DNA of 58,596 nucleotides, from contig JACCXH010000058.1 of assembly GCA_013697245.1 (NCBI GenBank), positions 1-58,596 on the forward strand, read 5' to 3'. The translations under genes and the position numbers were made by a program. The notes beneath the pieces were generated by a model. It made no database searches. It was not told the origin of the DNA and worked only from the letters and a program-made list of their open reading frames with translations. How positions within the stretch are numbered: position 1 is the stretch's first letter; every line of letters starts with the position of its first letter. This DNA is from Bacteroidota bacterium (GTDB lineage: Bacteria > Bacteroidota > Bacteroidia > B-17B0 > Aurantibacillaceae). This document shows positions 9,110-18,567 of this stretch, in pieces.

Positions 9110-9189
9110 TTGCCACAAAGTCACCAAGTCTCAAAGTTGCACAAAGATTTTTCTTAATAAACCTTAGCGGTTTTGTGACTTAGTGGCAA
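9110..9189. repeat. 80-bp inverted-repeat intergenic element
   Basis: The 15-bp arms TTGCCACAAAGTCAC (9110-9124) and GTGACTTAGTGGCAA (9175-9189) pair at 14 of 15 positions. Inside are related motifs such as CACCAAGTCTCAAAG and CCTTAGCGG. Sequences of this style are scattered in intergenic regions of many Bacteroidota, but only one copy occurs in this window. Confidence 0.6.
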
Positions 9190-9290
9190 TATTACGCGCA
9201 TAGATTTCTTAATAAGATTGTTAATTATAATTTCATCTTAAAATCTAACTTGTATGCAAAATTATTACTTTTAAGCTAGTAAATTTTTTA

Positions 9291-10703
9291 ATGATAAGTA
9301 TTAATTATAACAAGGTAACGTCAATAACATTTAAAGAGCTTGAAAATACTGTCGGTACTGACTTTATTAGCTCCGATAAAGAACAGTTAGAGAAATACGG
9401 ACAGGATGAAACGGAGGACCTTGTTTTTTTTGCCGATGTGGTTGTAAAACCTCAAACGGCAGAGCAGGTAGCGGCTATTGCTAAAATTTGTAATGCCAAT
9501 AAAATTCCGCTTACCACCCGCGGAGCAGGAACAGGCTTAAGCGGTGGAGCTTTGCCAATAAAAGGTGGCGTGTTATTAAGCATGGAAAAATTCAATAAGA
9601 TCTTATCTATTGATGAACGCAATTTGCAAGCCACGGTTGAACCGGGTGTTATTAATTATGTTTTCCAGGAAGAAGTAAAAAAATTAGGATTGTTTTATCC
9701 CCCTGATCCGGCCAGTTGGGGAAGCTGCAGCCTTGGCGGGAATATTGCCCATAGCAGCGGTGGTCCAAAAGCGGTTAAGTATGGCACTACCCGCGATTAT
9801 GTATTGAACCTGCAAGTAGTAATGCCAAATGGCGAAATAATTTGGACAGGTGCCAACACCTTAAAATATTCTACAGGCTACAACCTTACGCATTTAATGG
9901 TTGGCAGCGAAGGCACATTAGGCATTGTTACTAAAATAGTTTTTAAATTAATTCCATTGCCAAAACACGATCTGTTAATGCTCATACCTTTTAAAAGTGC
10001 TGAGCTAGCCTGCAAAGCAGTAGGCGAAGTGTTCAGGGCCGGTATTACGCCAAGTGCGATGGAATTTATGGAGCGCGACGCGATAGAGTGGAGTATAAAA
10101 TATTCGGGCGACGTTAATTTTGAAATTAAACCGGAATGGCAGGCGCTTTTGCTGGTTGAGGTAGATGGAAATAATATGGATGTGCTGATGAGCGAATGCG
10201 AGATCATTAGCGAGGTAATGCAAAAAAACAATTGCGACGAGATCTTATTTGCCGATAGCGCCGAACAAAAAAATGCGTTATGGAAAATACGCCGAAAAGT
10301 TGGCGAGGCGGTAAAAAGTAACAGTGTTTATAAAGAAGAAGATACGGTTGTGCCCCGCGCCGAATTACCAGCACTTTTAAAAGGGGTAAAAGAAATTGGA
10401 AAAAAATATGGTTTTAGATCGGTGTGTTATGGACATGCCGGCGATGGAAATTTACACGTTAACATTATTAAAGGCGAGTTAAGTGATGAGGTTTGGGATA
10501 AAGATCTGCCAAAAGGTATTACCGAGATATTTGAATTGTGTAAAGCCTTAGGAGGCACAATTAGCGGTGAGCACGGCATTGGGCTAGTACAAAAAAAATA
10601 TTTGCCTATTGTTTTTAGTCCTTATCATTTAGCGTTAATGAAGAATATTAAAATGGTGTTCGACCCAAACTATATTTTAAACCCGGGAAAGATCTTCGAT
10701 TAA
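9291..10703 (+). CDS. FAD-linked oxidase, GlcD / D-lactate dehydrogenase family
   Basis: A 470-residue flavoenzyme oxidising a 2-hydroxy acid such as glycolate or D-lactate. The FAD-binding PCMH-type domain carries PLTTRGAGTGLSGGALPIKG (about residues 75-95) and GGNIAHSSGGPKAVKYGTTR (about 150-170). The C-terminal oxidase domain carries VCYGHAGDGNLHVNI and GGTISGEHGIGLVQKKYLP, with the conserved histidines. The partner Fe-S subunit (GlcF) is not adjacent, so it may work with a distant partner or alone. Start at 9291 is the only in-frame ATG ahead of the conserved region. Confidence 0.85.
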   Translation: MISINYNKVTSITFKELENTVGTDFISSDKEQLEKYGQDETEDLVFFADVVVKPQTAEQVAAIAKICNANKIPLTTRGAGTGLSGGALPIKGGVLLSMEKFNKILSIDERNLQATVEPGVINYVFQEEVKKLGLFYPPDPASWGSCSLGGNIAHSSGGPKAVKYGTTRDYVLNLQVVMPNGEIIWTGANTLKYSTGYNLTHLMVGSEGTLGIVTKIVFKLIPLPKHDLLMLIPFKSAELACKAVGEVFRAGITPSAMEFMERDAIEWSIKYSGDVNFEIKPEWQALLLVEVDGNNMDVLMSECEIISEVMQKNNCDEILFADSAEQKNALWKIRRKVGEAVKSNSVYKEEDTVVPRAELPALLKGVKEIGKKYGFRSVCYGHAGDGNLHVNIIKGELSDEVWDKDLPKGITEIFELCKALGGTISGEHGIGLVQKKYLPIVFSPYHLALMKNIKMVFDPNYILNPGKIFD

Positions 10704-10752
10704 ATTTTTAGTATTTCAATTCAATTTTGTAACTTCATTTAAAATTTATCCC

Positions 10753-12750
10753 ATGAATAGAACGTTTATTTATTTTTTGTCTTGCATTTTTTGTGGTGCA
10801 TCATTTATCTGTTATTCACAAAATAAAAGAAATTGTGGCAGTCAGGATCCCGGTAAAGAATGGAATGATTGGTTCAATAAAAAAGTGGAAGAGTTTAAAA
10901 AGAATAATCTTTCCGGTAAAATTCAGGCCACAAATTATACTATTCCTGTAATTTTTCATGTTATTCATGGTGGGCAAAGTGTTGGCTCTTATCCAAACAT
11001 TTCGCAAGCACAAATAAATTCTCAGATTAATATTTTAAATAATGATTATGCCGGTAATGGTTTAAATGTTGGAAATATTTCGAGCACCGTTTTTGCTCCG
11101 CTTCTTGCAAATTGCAATGTGCAATTTTGCCTTGCTCAAAAAAATCCGGCCGGTGCAACGTTGGCTGAGCCGGGAATTGAAAGAATAAATTATATCAGCA
11201 ATAGTTGGGCCAATCCAACATCATTTAATAACACTACTAATTTTAGAAATTATATTGAAACCACTATTAAACCAAATACAATTTGGGACCCAACATTTTA
11301 TTTAAACATTTGGATCACTGACGTAAACTCATCGGTTGGTTTATTGGGTTATGCAACTTTTCCACCAAGTTCAGGTTTGTCTGGTTTAACCGGCGGCTTA
11401 GGAACAGCTACAACTGATGGTGTTTGGTGCTGGAGTAAAAGTATTGGTGATGTTGGCACACTCTCGCCGCCATATGATAAAGGAAGAACAGCCACACATG
11501 AAATCGGTCATTGGCTTGGTTTGCGCCATATATGGGGTGATGCCGCCTGCGGTAATGATTTTTGTGGTGACACGCCTCCACAGCAACAAGAAAATACAGG
11601 TTGCCCAACTTATCCAAGTGTAAGCTGTGGAAATGGACCAGATGGTGATATGTTCATGAATTTTATGGATTATTCAGACGATGCGTGTATGTATATGTTT
11701 AGTCTCGATCAGCGTACACGTATTCAAACAGCTATGGCCAATTGTCCTTTCAGATCGCAATTGACAGCAAGCTCTGCAACTTTGTGCAGCGGGTTCGCTG
11801 TTGCTTGTTCGTACACCGTGTCAAATTTTACAAATACTGATACATTGGCAAATCCTTTAGGTTTAAGAAGAGCAACTGCTAGTGCCGGCGATCCTGGTTG
11901 TATTCAAGGACCTGGCCTGGCTGGCTATATTTCCGGTACAAATTGTTTTGGTGATAAGGAAAAAGCTGAATTTATAAGTACTTCAAAATATACAAGCGCA
12001 ACCAACCCCGTGATTAGTGGTGTGGTGGTTTTATTTTTTAATTATACTGGTGTAGGTACTTCTGGGACTGGTAATGTAGATATGAATATTTATAGTGGCA
12101 CTTCTGCTGCTGCTGCGCCGGGTGCATTAATAGGATCAACAACTTCAAATTTATCTACTATTGCTGCAACAACTAATACAACAAGTGTTAGTTACTGCGG
12201 TAACCCCGGACTTGCATTTGGTGTACCGGTAATTAAGCCATATAAATTTACATTTTCATCTCCAATAAATGCGCCAACTTCTGGCGGATTTTTCGCCTCT
12301 GTAAGCATTCCTTCTAGTGCCGGTGATACAGTAGTTATTTTTGATAAATTAACCGGTACATCCAACACAGCCTGGGAAAAATGGGCTGATAATAGCTGGC
12401 ATGATATGAAAACAAGTTGGGGCAATGTGCGGAATTTTAATTTAGCTATTTTACCAATTATAGATTGTGCAACGGGTGTAAAAGAAAATACGTTTTTAAG
12501 CAGTGCCATTAACCTTTTCCCAAATCCTTCAAATGGTAATTTTAGTGTGATCACTACTTTTGCAAATTCACAAAATATTGAGATAAAAGTTTATAATATG
12601 CTGGGACAAACAGTTTATACAAACAAGATTAATAATGTAAAACAAAATATGATCGATGTTGATCTAAGCGGGCAAGCCGGTGGATTATATCTTGTAGAAA
12701 TTAATAACGGACAAGAAAAAGTGATCAAAAGAATGATGTTTAATAAATAA
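10753..12750 (+). CDS. Secreted M43 (pappalysin-like) metalloprotease with T9SS sorting domain
   Basis: A 665-residue exported zinc protease. A signal peptide occupies about the first 22 residues. The zinc site HEIGHWLGLRH (HExxHxxGxxH, near residue 249) is followed by cysteine-rich DFCGDTPPQ and the Met-turn region MNFMDYSDDACM, the layout of the pappalysin family. After the catalytic domain comes a beta-sandwich region, then a type A T9SS tail: INLFPNPSNGNFSV followed by VYNMLGQTVY and a basic C-terminus. It should cross the outer membrane by T9SS and be surface-attached or released. It has its own short leader and no obvious operon partners. Confidence 0.88.
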   Translation: MNRTFIYFLSCIFCGASFICYSQNKRNCGSQDPGKEWNDWFNKKVEEFKKNNLSGKIQATNYTIPVIFHVIHGGQSVGSYPNISQAQINSQINILNNDYAGNGLNVGNISSTVFAPLLANCNVQFCLAQKNPAGATLAEPGIERINYISNSWANPTSFNNTTNFRNYIETTIKPNTIWDPTFYLNIWITDVNSSVGLLGYATFPPSSGLSGLTGGLGTATTDGVWCWSKSIGDVGTLSPPYDKGRTATHEIGHWLGLRHIWGDAACGNDFCGDTPPQQQENTGCPTYPSVSCGNGPDGDMFMNFMDYSDDACMYMFSLDQRTRIQTAMANCPFRSQLTASSATLCSGFAVACSYTVSNFTNTDTLANPLGLRRATASAGDPGCIQGPGLAGYISGTNCFGDKEKAEFISTSKYTSATNPVISGVVVLFFNYTGVGTSGTGNVDMNIYSGTSAAAAPGALIGSTTSNLSTIAATTNTTSVSYCGNPGLAFGVPVIKPYKFTFSSPINAPTSGGFFASVSIPSSAGDTVVIFDKLTGTSNTAWEKWADNSWHDMKTSWGNVRNFNLAILPIIDCATGVKENTFLSSAINLFPNPSNGNFSVITTFANSQNIEIKVYNMLGQTVYTNKINNVKQNMIDVDLSGQAGGLYLVEINNGQEKVIKRMMFNK

Positions 12751-12818
12751 AATGGAACTCTGGTGACGCTTATTTGTATGATCGAAACTGATAAAAAATC
12801 TGCATCATCAGCGTTCTA

Positions 12819-13892
12819 TTAGTCCAACACTTTATCCTTCATATACTTTCTCCACTTATCTAAAACAGCTTGCATATCAGCAGGGATCTCGCTATCGAAG
12901 AATAATTTTTCACCGCTAATAGGGTGGGTAATGCCTAATGTTTTCGCATGCAAAGCCTGGCGGGGTAATAATTCAAAACAATTTTGAACGAACTGTTTGT
13001 ACTTTGCCGTATTTAATCCTTTTAAAATAATATCGCCACCATATTCATTGTCGTTAAACAATGGGTGACCAATACTTTTCATATGTACGCGAATTTGATG
13101 TGTGCGTCCAGTTTCTAATTTACATTCAATAAAAGTAACATAACCAAAACGCTCAATTACTTTATAATGCGTTACGGCATGTTTTCCTTCTTCGCTGCCC
13201 GGAGGAAAAACATACATTTTTTTTCTGTCCCTTGGGTCGCGGCCAACATTGCCTGTTATCGTTCCTTCGTCCTCTTTCAGATCGCCCCAGCAAATAGCAA
13301 TATATTTCCGATCCATGGTGCGGTCAAAAAAATCTTTTGCCAAACGTGTCATGGCAAGATCTGTTTTAGCAATGATAATTATGCCGGAAGTGTTTTTATC
13401 AATACGGTGCACTAAACCCGGACGCTCTAAATAAAGATCGTTATTTAACTTGGTTTTTGTTTTTGGTAAATTCTGAAAATGATAAGCGAGCGCATTTACC
13501 AAAGTACCCCTGTAATTACCATAGGCAGGGTGCACTACCATGCCGGGCTTTTTATTAATGAGTACAATGTAATCATCTTCAAAAGTAATGTCTAATGGAA
13601 TATTCTCGGGTACTACTTCTATATCACGAGGAGGAACAGTAAGTACGATCGAAATTTCGTCGAGTGGTTTTGTTTTGTAATTGGATTTAACTGATTTACC
13701 GTTTACCAAAACCCTGCCTTCATCGCAGGCATACTGAATTTTTGTACGTGTGCTGTGCGCAATGCGGATCATGATAAATTTATCAATTCGCATAGATACC
13801 TGCCCTTTTTCTACTTTTATATTGTGATGTTCGTAAAGGGTTTGTTCTTCTTCGCCACTTATTTCATCCGGCTCTTCTTCCAACTTAGACAT
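12819..13892 (-). CDS. rluD: 23S rRNA pseudouridine synthase, RluD family
   Basis: A 357-residue pseudouridine synthase of the RluA/RluD family, expected to modify helix 69 of 23S rRNA. The N-terminal S4 RNA-binding domain (about residues 30-95, IDKFIMIRIAHSTRTKIQ) precedes the catalytic domain with PGLVHRIDKNTSGIIIIAK, whose aspartate in HRIDK is the nucleophile, and ETGRTHQIRVHMKSIGHP near the end. It lies five bases downstream of the T9SS gene 13898-15796 and probably shares its transcript, in an order (PASTA, exported protein, RluD) often seen in this phylum. Confidence 0.9.
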   Translation of the reverse strand: MSKLEEEPDEISGEEEQTLYEHHNIKVEKGQVSMRIDKFIMIRIAHSTRTKIQYACDEGRVLVNGKSVKSNYKTKPLDEISIVLTVPPRDIEVVPENIPLDITFEDDYIVLINKKPGMVVHPAYGNYRGTLVNALAYHFQNLPKTKTKLNNDLYLERPGLVHRIDKNTSGIIIIAKTDLAMTRLAKDFFDRTMDRKYIAICWGDLKEDEGTITGNVGRDPRDRKKMYVFPPGSEEGKHAVTHYKVIERFGYVTFIECKLETGRTHQIRVHMKSIGHPLFNDNEYGGDIILKGLNTAKYKQFVQNCFELLPRQALHAKTLGITHPISGEKLFFDSEIPADMQAVLDKWRKYMKDKVLD

Positions 13893-13897
13893 CTTGC

Positions 13898-15796
13898 TTA
13901 ATGCTGAATGATGATTTTTTGCTGTTGCACCAAACGATCGTTTATTTTTAAGATCAAGAAATAAATACCATTGCTTAAGTTTTGAGTGTTTACAGTTTGC
14001 AATTGATCTTCGATCCTGGCTTCAGCCACTTTTTGTCCGAGCGAATTCATAAGTATGTAAGAAGCTTTCTCGGTTTTTTCTGAACTGATCATGAATTGAT
14101 CTGCAGATGGATTTGGATAAATAGAAAATAGATTTGTTTTTAAAGAACTATTTTCTTTTACGCCTAAGGGTAAGTCGGTTCCAAAAACCGGGCGTATCAT
14201 AATAGCACCACGAATAGAAGATTGGGTCCAGCCATTTCCCGAATCATAATAAAGGCTGGATGAGTGATCAATATTCTTATCAAAACCAACAACAATACCA
14301 GTGGCAACTCTTTGCTGGATGCCAATATAATAAGTGCCTGGCGATAAAACCAGCGTGTTGGTAAGAGCGTATTCTGAAAAGGTGTTAAAACCACCATATT
14401 GCGAATAATTCACAGTTTTTACACTATCCCGGTGAAGTACTGTATTGGTTGGCCCTGAAGGACCGGCTTGCCATATGGTAATATTAAAACTATAAGTAAC
14501 TGCAAGATTTAAAGACCCGTTAGGGTCAAAATAAATTCTAACGGCTCGCAGGGTGTCGCTTACCTTTAAAGCATATTTTCCGGCCATCTTTCCGCCAACC
14601 GCGTTTACATAATATCCGCCTTCGGCACTGCCATCATCAAAAGCATAATAATTAGAGAAGGTTTGTTTTTGTATAACCGTATCATTCGCAGCAATAAAAT
14701 CGGGAGATGACCTATAAATAAAGTGTTTGATCCTGTAATTTTGGGTATTGCTCATCACCGGAAAATTGTAGGTATAGGTAGGGTTTGACATGGCAGGGTG
14801 ATTAAGCCACCCGTTAGTTTTAAAATAACCTAAGTTTGGATAACTACCTCCACCATAACTAAATGCCAGGGTATTTGTTTTATCGTAAGTGTTATTTTGG
14901 TAAAAGATAGTACTTATTCCCGTGCCGTTATTGCGAATAAATACAGTATTCTTATTTACCATATCGTTAGTATCGTATTGTCGCCAGGGCATCGCTGCAT
15001 AATTTTTTATAAATGGCGAAGGAATGTAGCCAATCGAATAATCATTATAAGTGGTATCCAAAAAAGAGTTTCTGTTATTATTAAGATAAACATAATCTAC
15101 ATTCCAATGGTCAAAGTCACCGGCCGTGGTAGCTTTGTTTCTAAAACGAAATTTAAAACCATCATGTAAATAGGTTGTATCTTTTACAACTATAAATGCT
15201 CGTTTAAACATGGTGTCGTTTGTATTTGCACTTGTATTTCCACGCTGGAACCAAACTGTTTTCCATTTGCCGACAATTGGGGCAAAATAATCTACCAGTA
15301 AAGAATCGGTTATCTCCGGTGGATCGCCATTACCGCGTGCCTGGTAATAAAAGGTCAAAGCTAAAGAAGTGTCATTGGTTAAAGCAAAAGAGGATAAATT
15401 TATTGCTTTACTTGTAAGCGTATCTGCCGGCAAGGAAGAGGACATGTTTGCAAGGTTGGGTGTGTAAGGATAACCACGTTTATTTAAACCATCAAAAGTT
15501 GCCACACCAATACTTGGCGGGGCAATAGCAAAACCGGAATTAATATAGGTAGATGAATCGCTCCATAGTGTTTGGCTGGGATAAGATTGTATGGAAGAAT
15601 AAGAAAAATCGTCTATAAAAGGTAAAGTAAGCGAAGTTACTTTATTAATGTTGTTCAAAGGACTTTGTTTATCTGCAACGGGCTTAAGATCTCCGTACAA
15701 ATAATTTATATTAGCACTTAGTGGTTTTACACCCTCCTGTGCAAAAGAAGATAAAGAGATAAAAACTAAAAAACTATATATACAATTCTTAAACAT
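13898..15796 (-). CDS. T9SS-exported protein of unknown function
   Basis: A 632-residue protein with a signal peptide (CIYSFLVFISLSSFAQ) and a type A T9SS tail starting at LFSIYPNPSADQF, with ILMNSLGQKVAEA and a basic end. The mature part is beta-rich, with aromatic and asparagine-rich strands but no catalytic motif I recognise; segments such as SLLVDYFAPIVGKWKTVWFQ resemble MAM/jelly-roll domains often found in adhesion proteins. It sits between the PASTA gene (3 bp upstream) and rluD (5 bp downstream). Confidence 0.75.
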   Translation of the reverse strand: MFKNCIYSFLVFISLSSFAQEGVKPLSANINYLYGDLKPVADKQSPLNNINKVTSLTLPFIDDFSYSSIQSYPSQTLWSDSSTYINSGFAIAPPSIGVATFDGLNKRGYPYTPNLANMSSSLPADTLTSKAINLSSFALTNDTSLALTFYYQARGNGDPPEITDSLLVDYFAPIVGKWKTVWFQRGNTSANTNDTMFKRAFIVVKDTTYLHDGFKFRFRNKATTAGDFDHWNVDYVYLNNNRNSFLDTTYNDYSIGYIPSPFIKNYAAMPWRQYDTNDMVNKNTVFIRNNGTGISTIFYQNNTYDKTNTLAFSYGGGSYPNLGYFKTNGWLNHPAMSNPTYTYNFPVMSNTQNYRIKHFIYRSSPDFIAANDTVIQKQTFSNYYAFDDGSAEGGYYVNAVGGKMAGKYALKVSDTLRAVRIYFDPNGSLNLAVTYSFNITIWQAGPSGPTNTVLHRDSVKTVNYSQYGGFNTFSEYALTNTLVLSPGTYYIGIQQRVATGIVVGFDKNIDHSSSLYYDSGNGWTQSSIRGAIMIRPVFGTDLPLGVKENSSLKTNLFSIYPNPSADQFMISSEKTEKASYILMNSLGQKVAEARIEDQLQTVNTQNLSNGIYFLILKINDRLVQQQKIIIQH

Positions 15797-15799
15797 TTT

Positions 15800-16417
15800 T
15801 TAATCAGGTACGTTATTAAAATTTGGTTCATCTACAGTTCCGGTATCTCCGGGGTTTGAGGTAAAATAACTATCTTTTATTCCAACCACAAGATCTATTA
15901 CGCTTCCTTTTTTTACGCTTTTACCCGGTTCTACATCCTCACCTTTCATGGTTTGCGCCAAAATACAACCGTTACAATCGGCTTGTTTTTCGGTTACCCT
16001 TCCAACTTTAAGCCCGTAGGTTTGTATAATAAGCCTTGCCTGTCTTTCGCTCCTGTCTATCAATTTAGGCATTTGAATTTGTGGTGCAACCATGCCAGTA
16101 ACGTATAAATAGATGGTTCTATTGTGTTTTACCTTACTTTTTGGCTCAGGCTCTTGTCGCAACACAATTCCCGGCTTTTCTTTCGGGTCGTAAATACTGT
16201 CAATTATTTGAAAAGAAACGTCTTTATTGGTAACAAAAGATTTAAGATCGGATATTTGTTTGCCTTTAAAATCGGGTACTTCTACAAAATCACCATGATT
16301 GGTGTAAGATCTTAACCATTTAACAAGGCAGAAAAATGAAAGAAAAAGAGCAACAAGGATGATGGCAAAGTGGATAAAGAACTGTTTTGATTTTAAAAAA
16401 GAAAAAAAATTACTCAT
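15800..16417 (-). CDS. Membrane-anchored PASTA-domain protein
   Basis: A 205-residue protein with an N-terminal cytoplasmic stretch, one transmembrane segment (FAIILVALFLSFFCLVKWL, about residues 17-35), then two PASTA-type modules: VEVPDFKGKQISDLKSFV with KPGIVLRQEPEPKSKVK, and IQMPKLIDRSERQARLII with ILAQTMKGEDVEPGKSVKKG. PASTA modules bind peptidoglycan or uncrosslinked cell wall fragments. There is no kinase or transpeptidase domain. Co-transcribed with the two downstream genes. Confidence 0.8.
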   Translation of the reverse strand: MSNFFSFLKSKQFFIHFAIILVALFLSFFCLVKWLRSYTNHGDFVEVPDFKGKQISDLKSFVTNKDVSFQIIDSIYDPKEKPGIVLRQEPEPKSKVKHNRTIYLYVTGMVAPQIQMPKLIDRSERQARLIIQTYGLKVGRVTEKQADCNGCILAQTMKGEDVEPGKSVKKGSVIDLVVGIKDSYFTSNPGDTGTVDEPNFNNVPD

Positions 16418-16450
16418 AAGATAAAAGATGTTTTTAGCAATGCTTTTTAA

Positions 16451-16876
16451 CTATGCATTTTCATGAATTGGTTCATGAATAATGATCTTAAAAAGCACAA
16501 CCACCATGGCGCCAATGGTTTGTTCGGCTATTTGCCAGGCACAGTCAACCATTAAATGATTAATGCTTAAGTGTTTTGTTAAAGATATATTTACAATTGT
16601 TGAGATCATAAAAAGAGAAAAACCTGCAACAACACCGCAGAATAGGCCTCTCATAATAAAACTTCTGATCTTTTTTAGCGGTTGAGACTCATATAAAAAA
16701 TAGATCCCTGCACCAAATATCAGATAAGTAAAGGCGGCAAAAGTAACAAACCAAATAAGTGGAAAATTGATGCGTTTAAAGTCATTCAAAAAAATGCCAT
16801 GCCACACGTAAAACAGTGTAAACATTACTACTGCAGATAAAAGCCAAGATATAAAAAATCTGAAACCGAAACTCAT
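16451..16876 (-). CDS. Four-helix integral membrane protein of unknown function
   Basis: About 141 residues from the ATG at 16876 (MSFGFRFFISWLLSAV); the longer reading from 16942 adds a Cys/Trp-rich stretch ahead of the first membrane helix and lies too close to the divergent promoter region. Four hydrophobic segments are visible (SWLLSAVVMFTLFYVW, LIWFVTFAAFTYLIFGAG, GLFCGVVAGFSLFMIS, IGAMVVVLFKII). I recognise no family. Divergent from the lipoprotein gene at 16966. Confidence 0.5.
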   Translation of the reverse strand: MSFGFRFFISWLLSAVVMFTLFYVWHGIFLNDFKRINFPLIWFVTFAAFTYLIFGAGIYFLYESQPLKKIRSFIMRGLFCGVVAGFSLFMISTIVNISLTKHLSINHLMVDCAWQIAEQTIGAMVVVLFKIIIHEPIHENA

Positions 16877-16965
16877 TTTTATCAAGCAAATATAATGAAA
16901 AAACCAGCTACTTTTACAAAAACAAACATTTTTAAGGTTCACATAAATGCCATATATTTGTAATA

Positions 16966-18567
16966 ATGAGCGTTTTAAGAAGAATTTACCTTTTGTTTTT
17001 GATCTTGCTTTTGGGTTATGCTTGCCGGAAGCCTACTTCAGCGAGTTGGGATGTGGATGTTGTTTTCCCTGTAATTAAAAGTTCTTTAAATATTAGGAAT
17101 TTTATTGGCGATTCTATTTTTAAAGCAGATAACACAGGACTTTTAAGCCTTAATGTTACCCGCGAAATTACAGCGATAAAACTCGATTCTTTATTGAATT
17201 TACCTGATACATCTATTGTAAATTCATTTACTGTACCATCTCCTTTTGGAATTACCCTTACTCCGGGCCAGGCGCTTACTTTTTTTCCAACAACCGAATT
17301 AAATTTTAACATTCCAAATGGTGTGGCGCTTAAAAGAGTAGATGTTAGAAGCGGTTTATTAAAAGTGAAATTTACAAATGATCTTTCTCAACCCTTAGAC
17401 CTTTTATACATCATTCCAAGTGCAATAAAGAATGGACAACCCTTAACCTTGGCTGTAATAGTGCCACCCACGCTCCCAAACAAAGATACACTTTTTAAAA
17501 CATACGATCTTTCGGGCTATAGCATGAACATGCGTGGTTTAAGCGGAAACGTTTATAATACCATCGTGCAGGCCTATACAGTTTCTCTTAGTCCCGGGGC
17601 AAGTTCTGTACATGCTAATTATGCTCAGGGAGCTACTGCTCATTTAACCTATTCTAAAATAGTGCCGGATTATGTTGAAGGATATTTCGGACAACAAACA
17701 ATTGATCTGCCGCTGGATACAGCCCGCTTTGATATTTTCAATAATTTTCAGGCCGCTAATTTTTTATTGAATAGTGCTACATTAAATTTTAAGATCTTAA
17801 ATGAATTTGGTGCCGAGTTCACTTCCAGTTTTTCAAATATAAAATCAGTTAATACCATTAATAATACCGTTGTGCAGTTGACGAATGGTTTGTTATCAAA
17901 CATTAATATTAACAGGGCTACAAAAGCCGGCTACACTATTTATCCAAGTATTAAAACAATTTCTATTACAACCGATAATAGCAATATTGTACCTTTCTTA
18001 TCTAATCTTCCAAATAAGTTAACATACCAGGGCAAAATAAATGTAAATCCATTAGGGAATCTATCCGGTTATAACGATTTTGCTTTTTACAACACCGGTA
18101 TAAAAGTGGCTGCTGATATTAATATTCCTTTACGTTTTAATGCCAGCTATTTTAAACTAATTTCCTCATCTACGGTAGATTTTGCCAACGTAAAACAATT
18201 AGAACATGTTAATTCGGGAAATTTTATTATTTCTGCGTTAAACAGTTATCCTTTCAGAGCGCAATTACAAGCGTATTTAATGAATGATCAAAATCAGGTA
18301 ATCGATTCATTGTTTACGCCCGGTAATAATTTTATGGAAAGAGGTGTGATCGATGCTCAGAATATAGTTATCACCGCCACTCAATCTAAACTAAATGTAC
18401 CGGTAACCAAGGGGAAGATAGAAAATTTAAAGAAAACAAAGATAATAAAGTTGGTCACCTATTTTATTATGCCCACAAATCCACCCGGCGATATTAAACT
18501 TTTCGAAAATTATTCTTTTGATGTAAATATTATTGCCGAATTAAATTATAATGTTAACCGCAATTAA
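16966..18567 (+). CDS. Large putative lipoprotein
   Basis: A 533-residue exported protein. The N-terminal signal LFLILLLGYACRKPTSAS has a lipobox-like LGYAC, so lipidation at about residue 21 is likely. The remainder is beta-rich with repeated INIPxxF/NFKI strands, and no catalytic motif. A TATATTTG box at 16953-16960 ends only five bases before the ATG, so the mRNA may be leaderless, or the start may lie elsewhere. The stop codon overlaps the next gene's ATG, coupling it to the outer membrane protein downstream. Function unknown. Confidence 0.65.
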   Translation: MSVLRRIYLLFLILLLGYACRKPTSASWDVDVVFPVIKSSLNIRNFIGDSIFKADNTGLLSLNVTREITAIKLDSLLNLPDTSIVNSFTVPSPFGITLTPGQALTFFPTTELNFNIPNGVALKRVDVRSGLLKVKFTNDLSQPLDLLYIIPSAIKNGQPLTLAVIVPPTLPNKDTLFKTYDLSGYSMNMRGLSGNVYNTIVQAYTVSLSPGASSVHANYAQGATAHLTYSKIVPDYVEGYFGQQTIDLPLDTARFDIFNNFQAANFLLNSATLNFKILNEFGAEFTSSFSNIKSVNTINNTVVQLTNGLLSNININRATKAGYTIYPSIKTISITTDNSNIVPFLSNLPNKLTYQGKINVNPLGNLSGYNDFAFYNTGIKVAADINIPLRFNASYFKLISSSTVDFANVKQLEHVNSGNFIISALNSYPFRAQLQAYLMNDQNQVIDSLFTPGNNFMERGVIDAQNIVITATQSKLNVPVTKGKIENLKKTKIIKLVTYFIMPTNPPGDIKLFENYSFDVNIIAELNYNVNRN

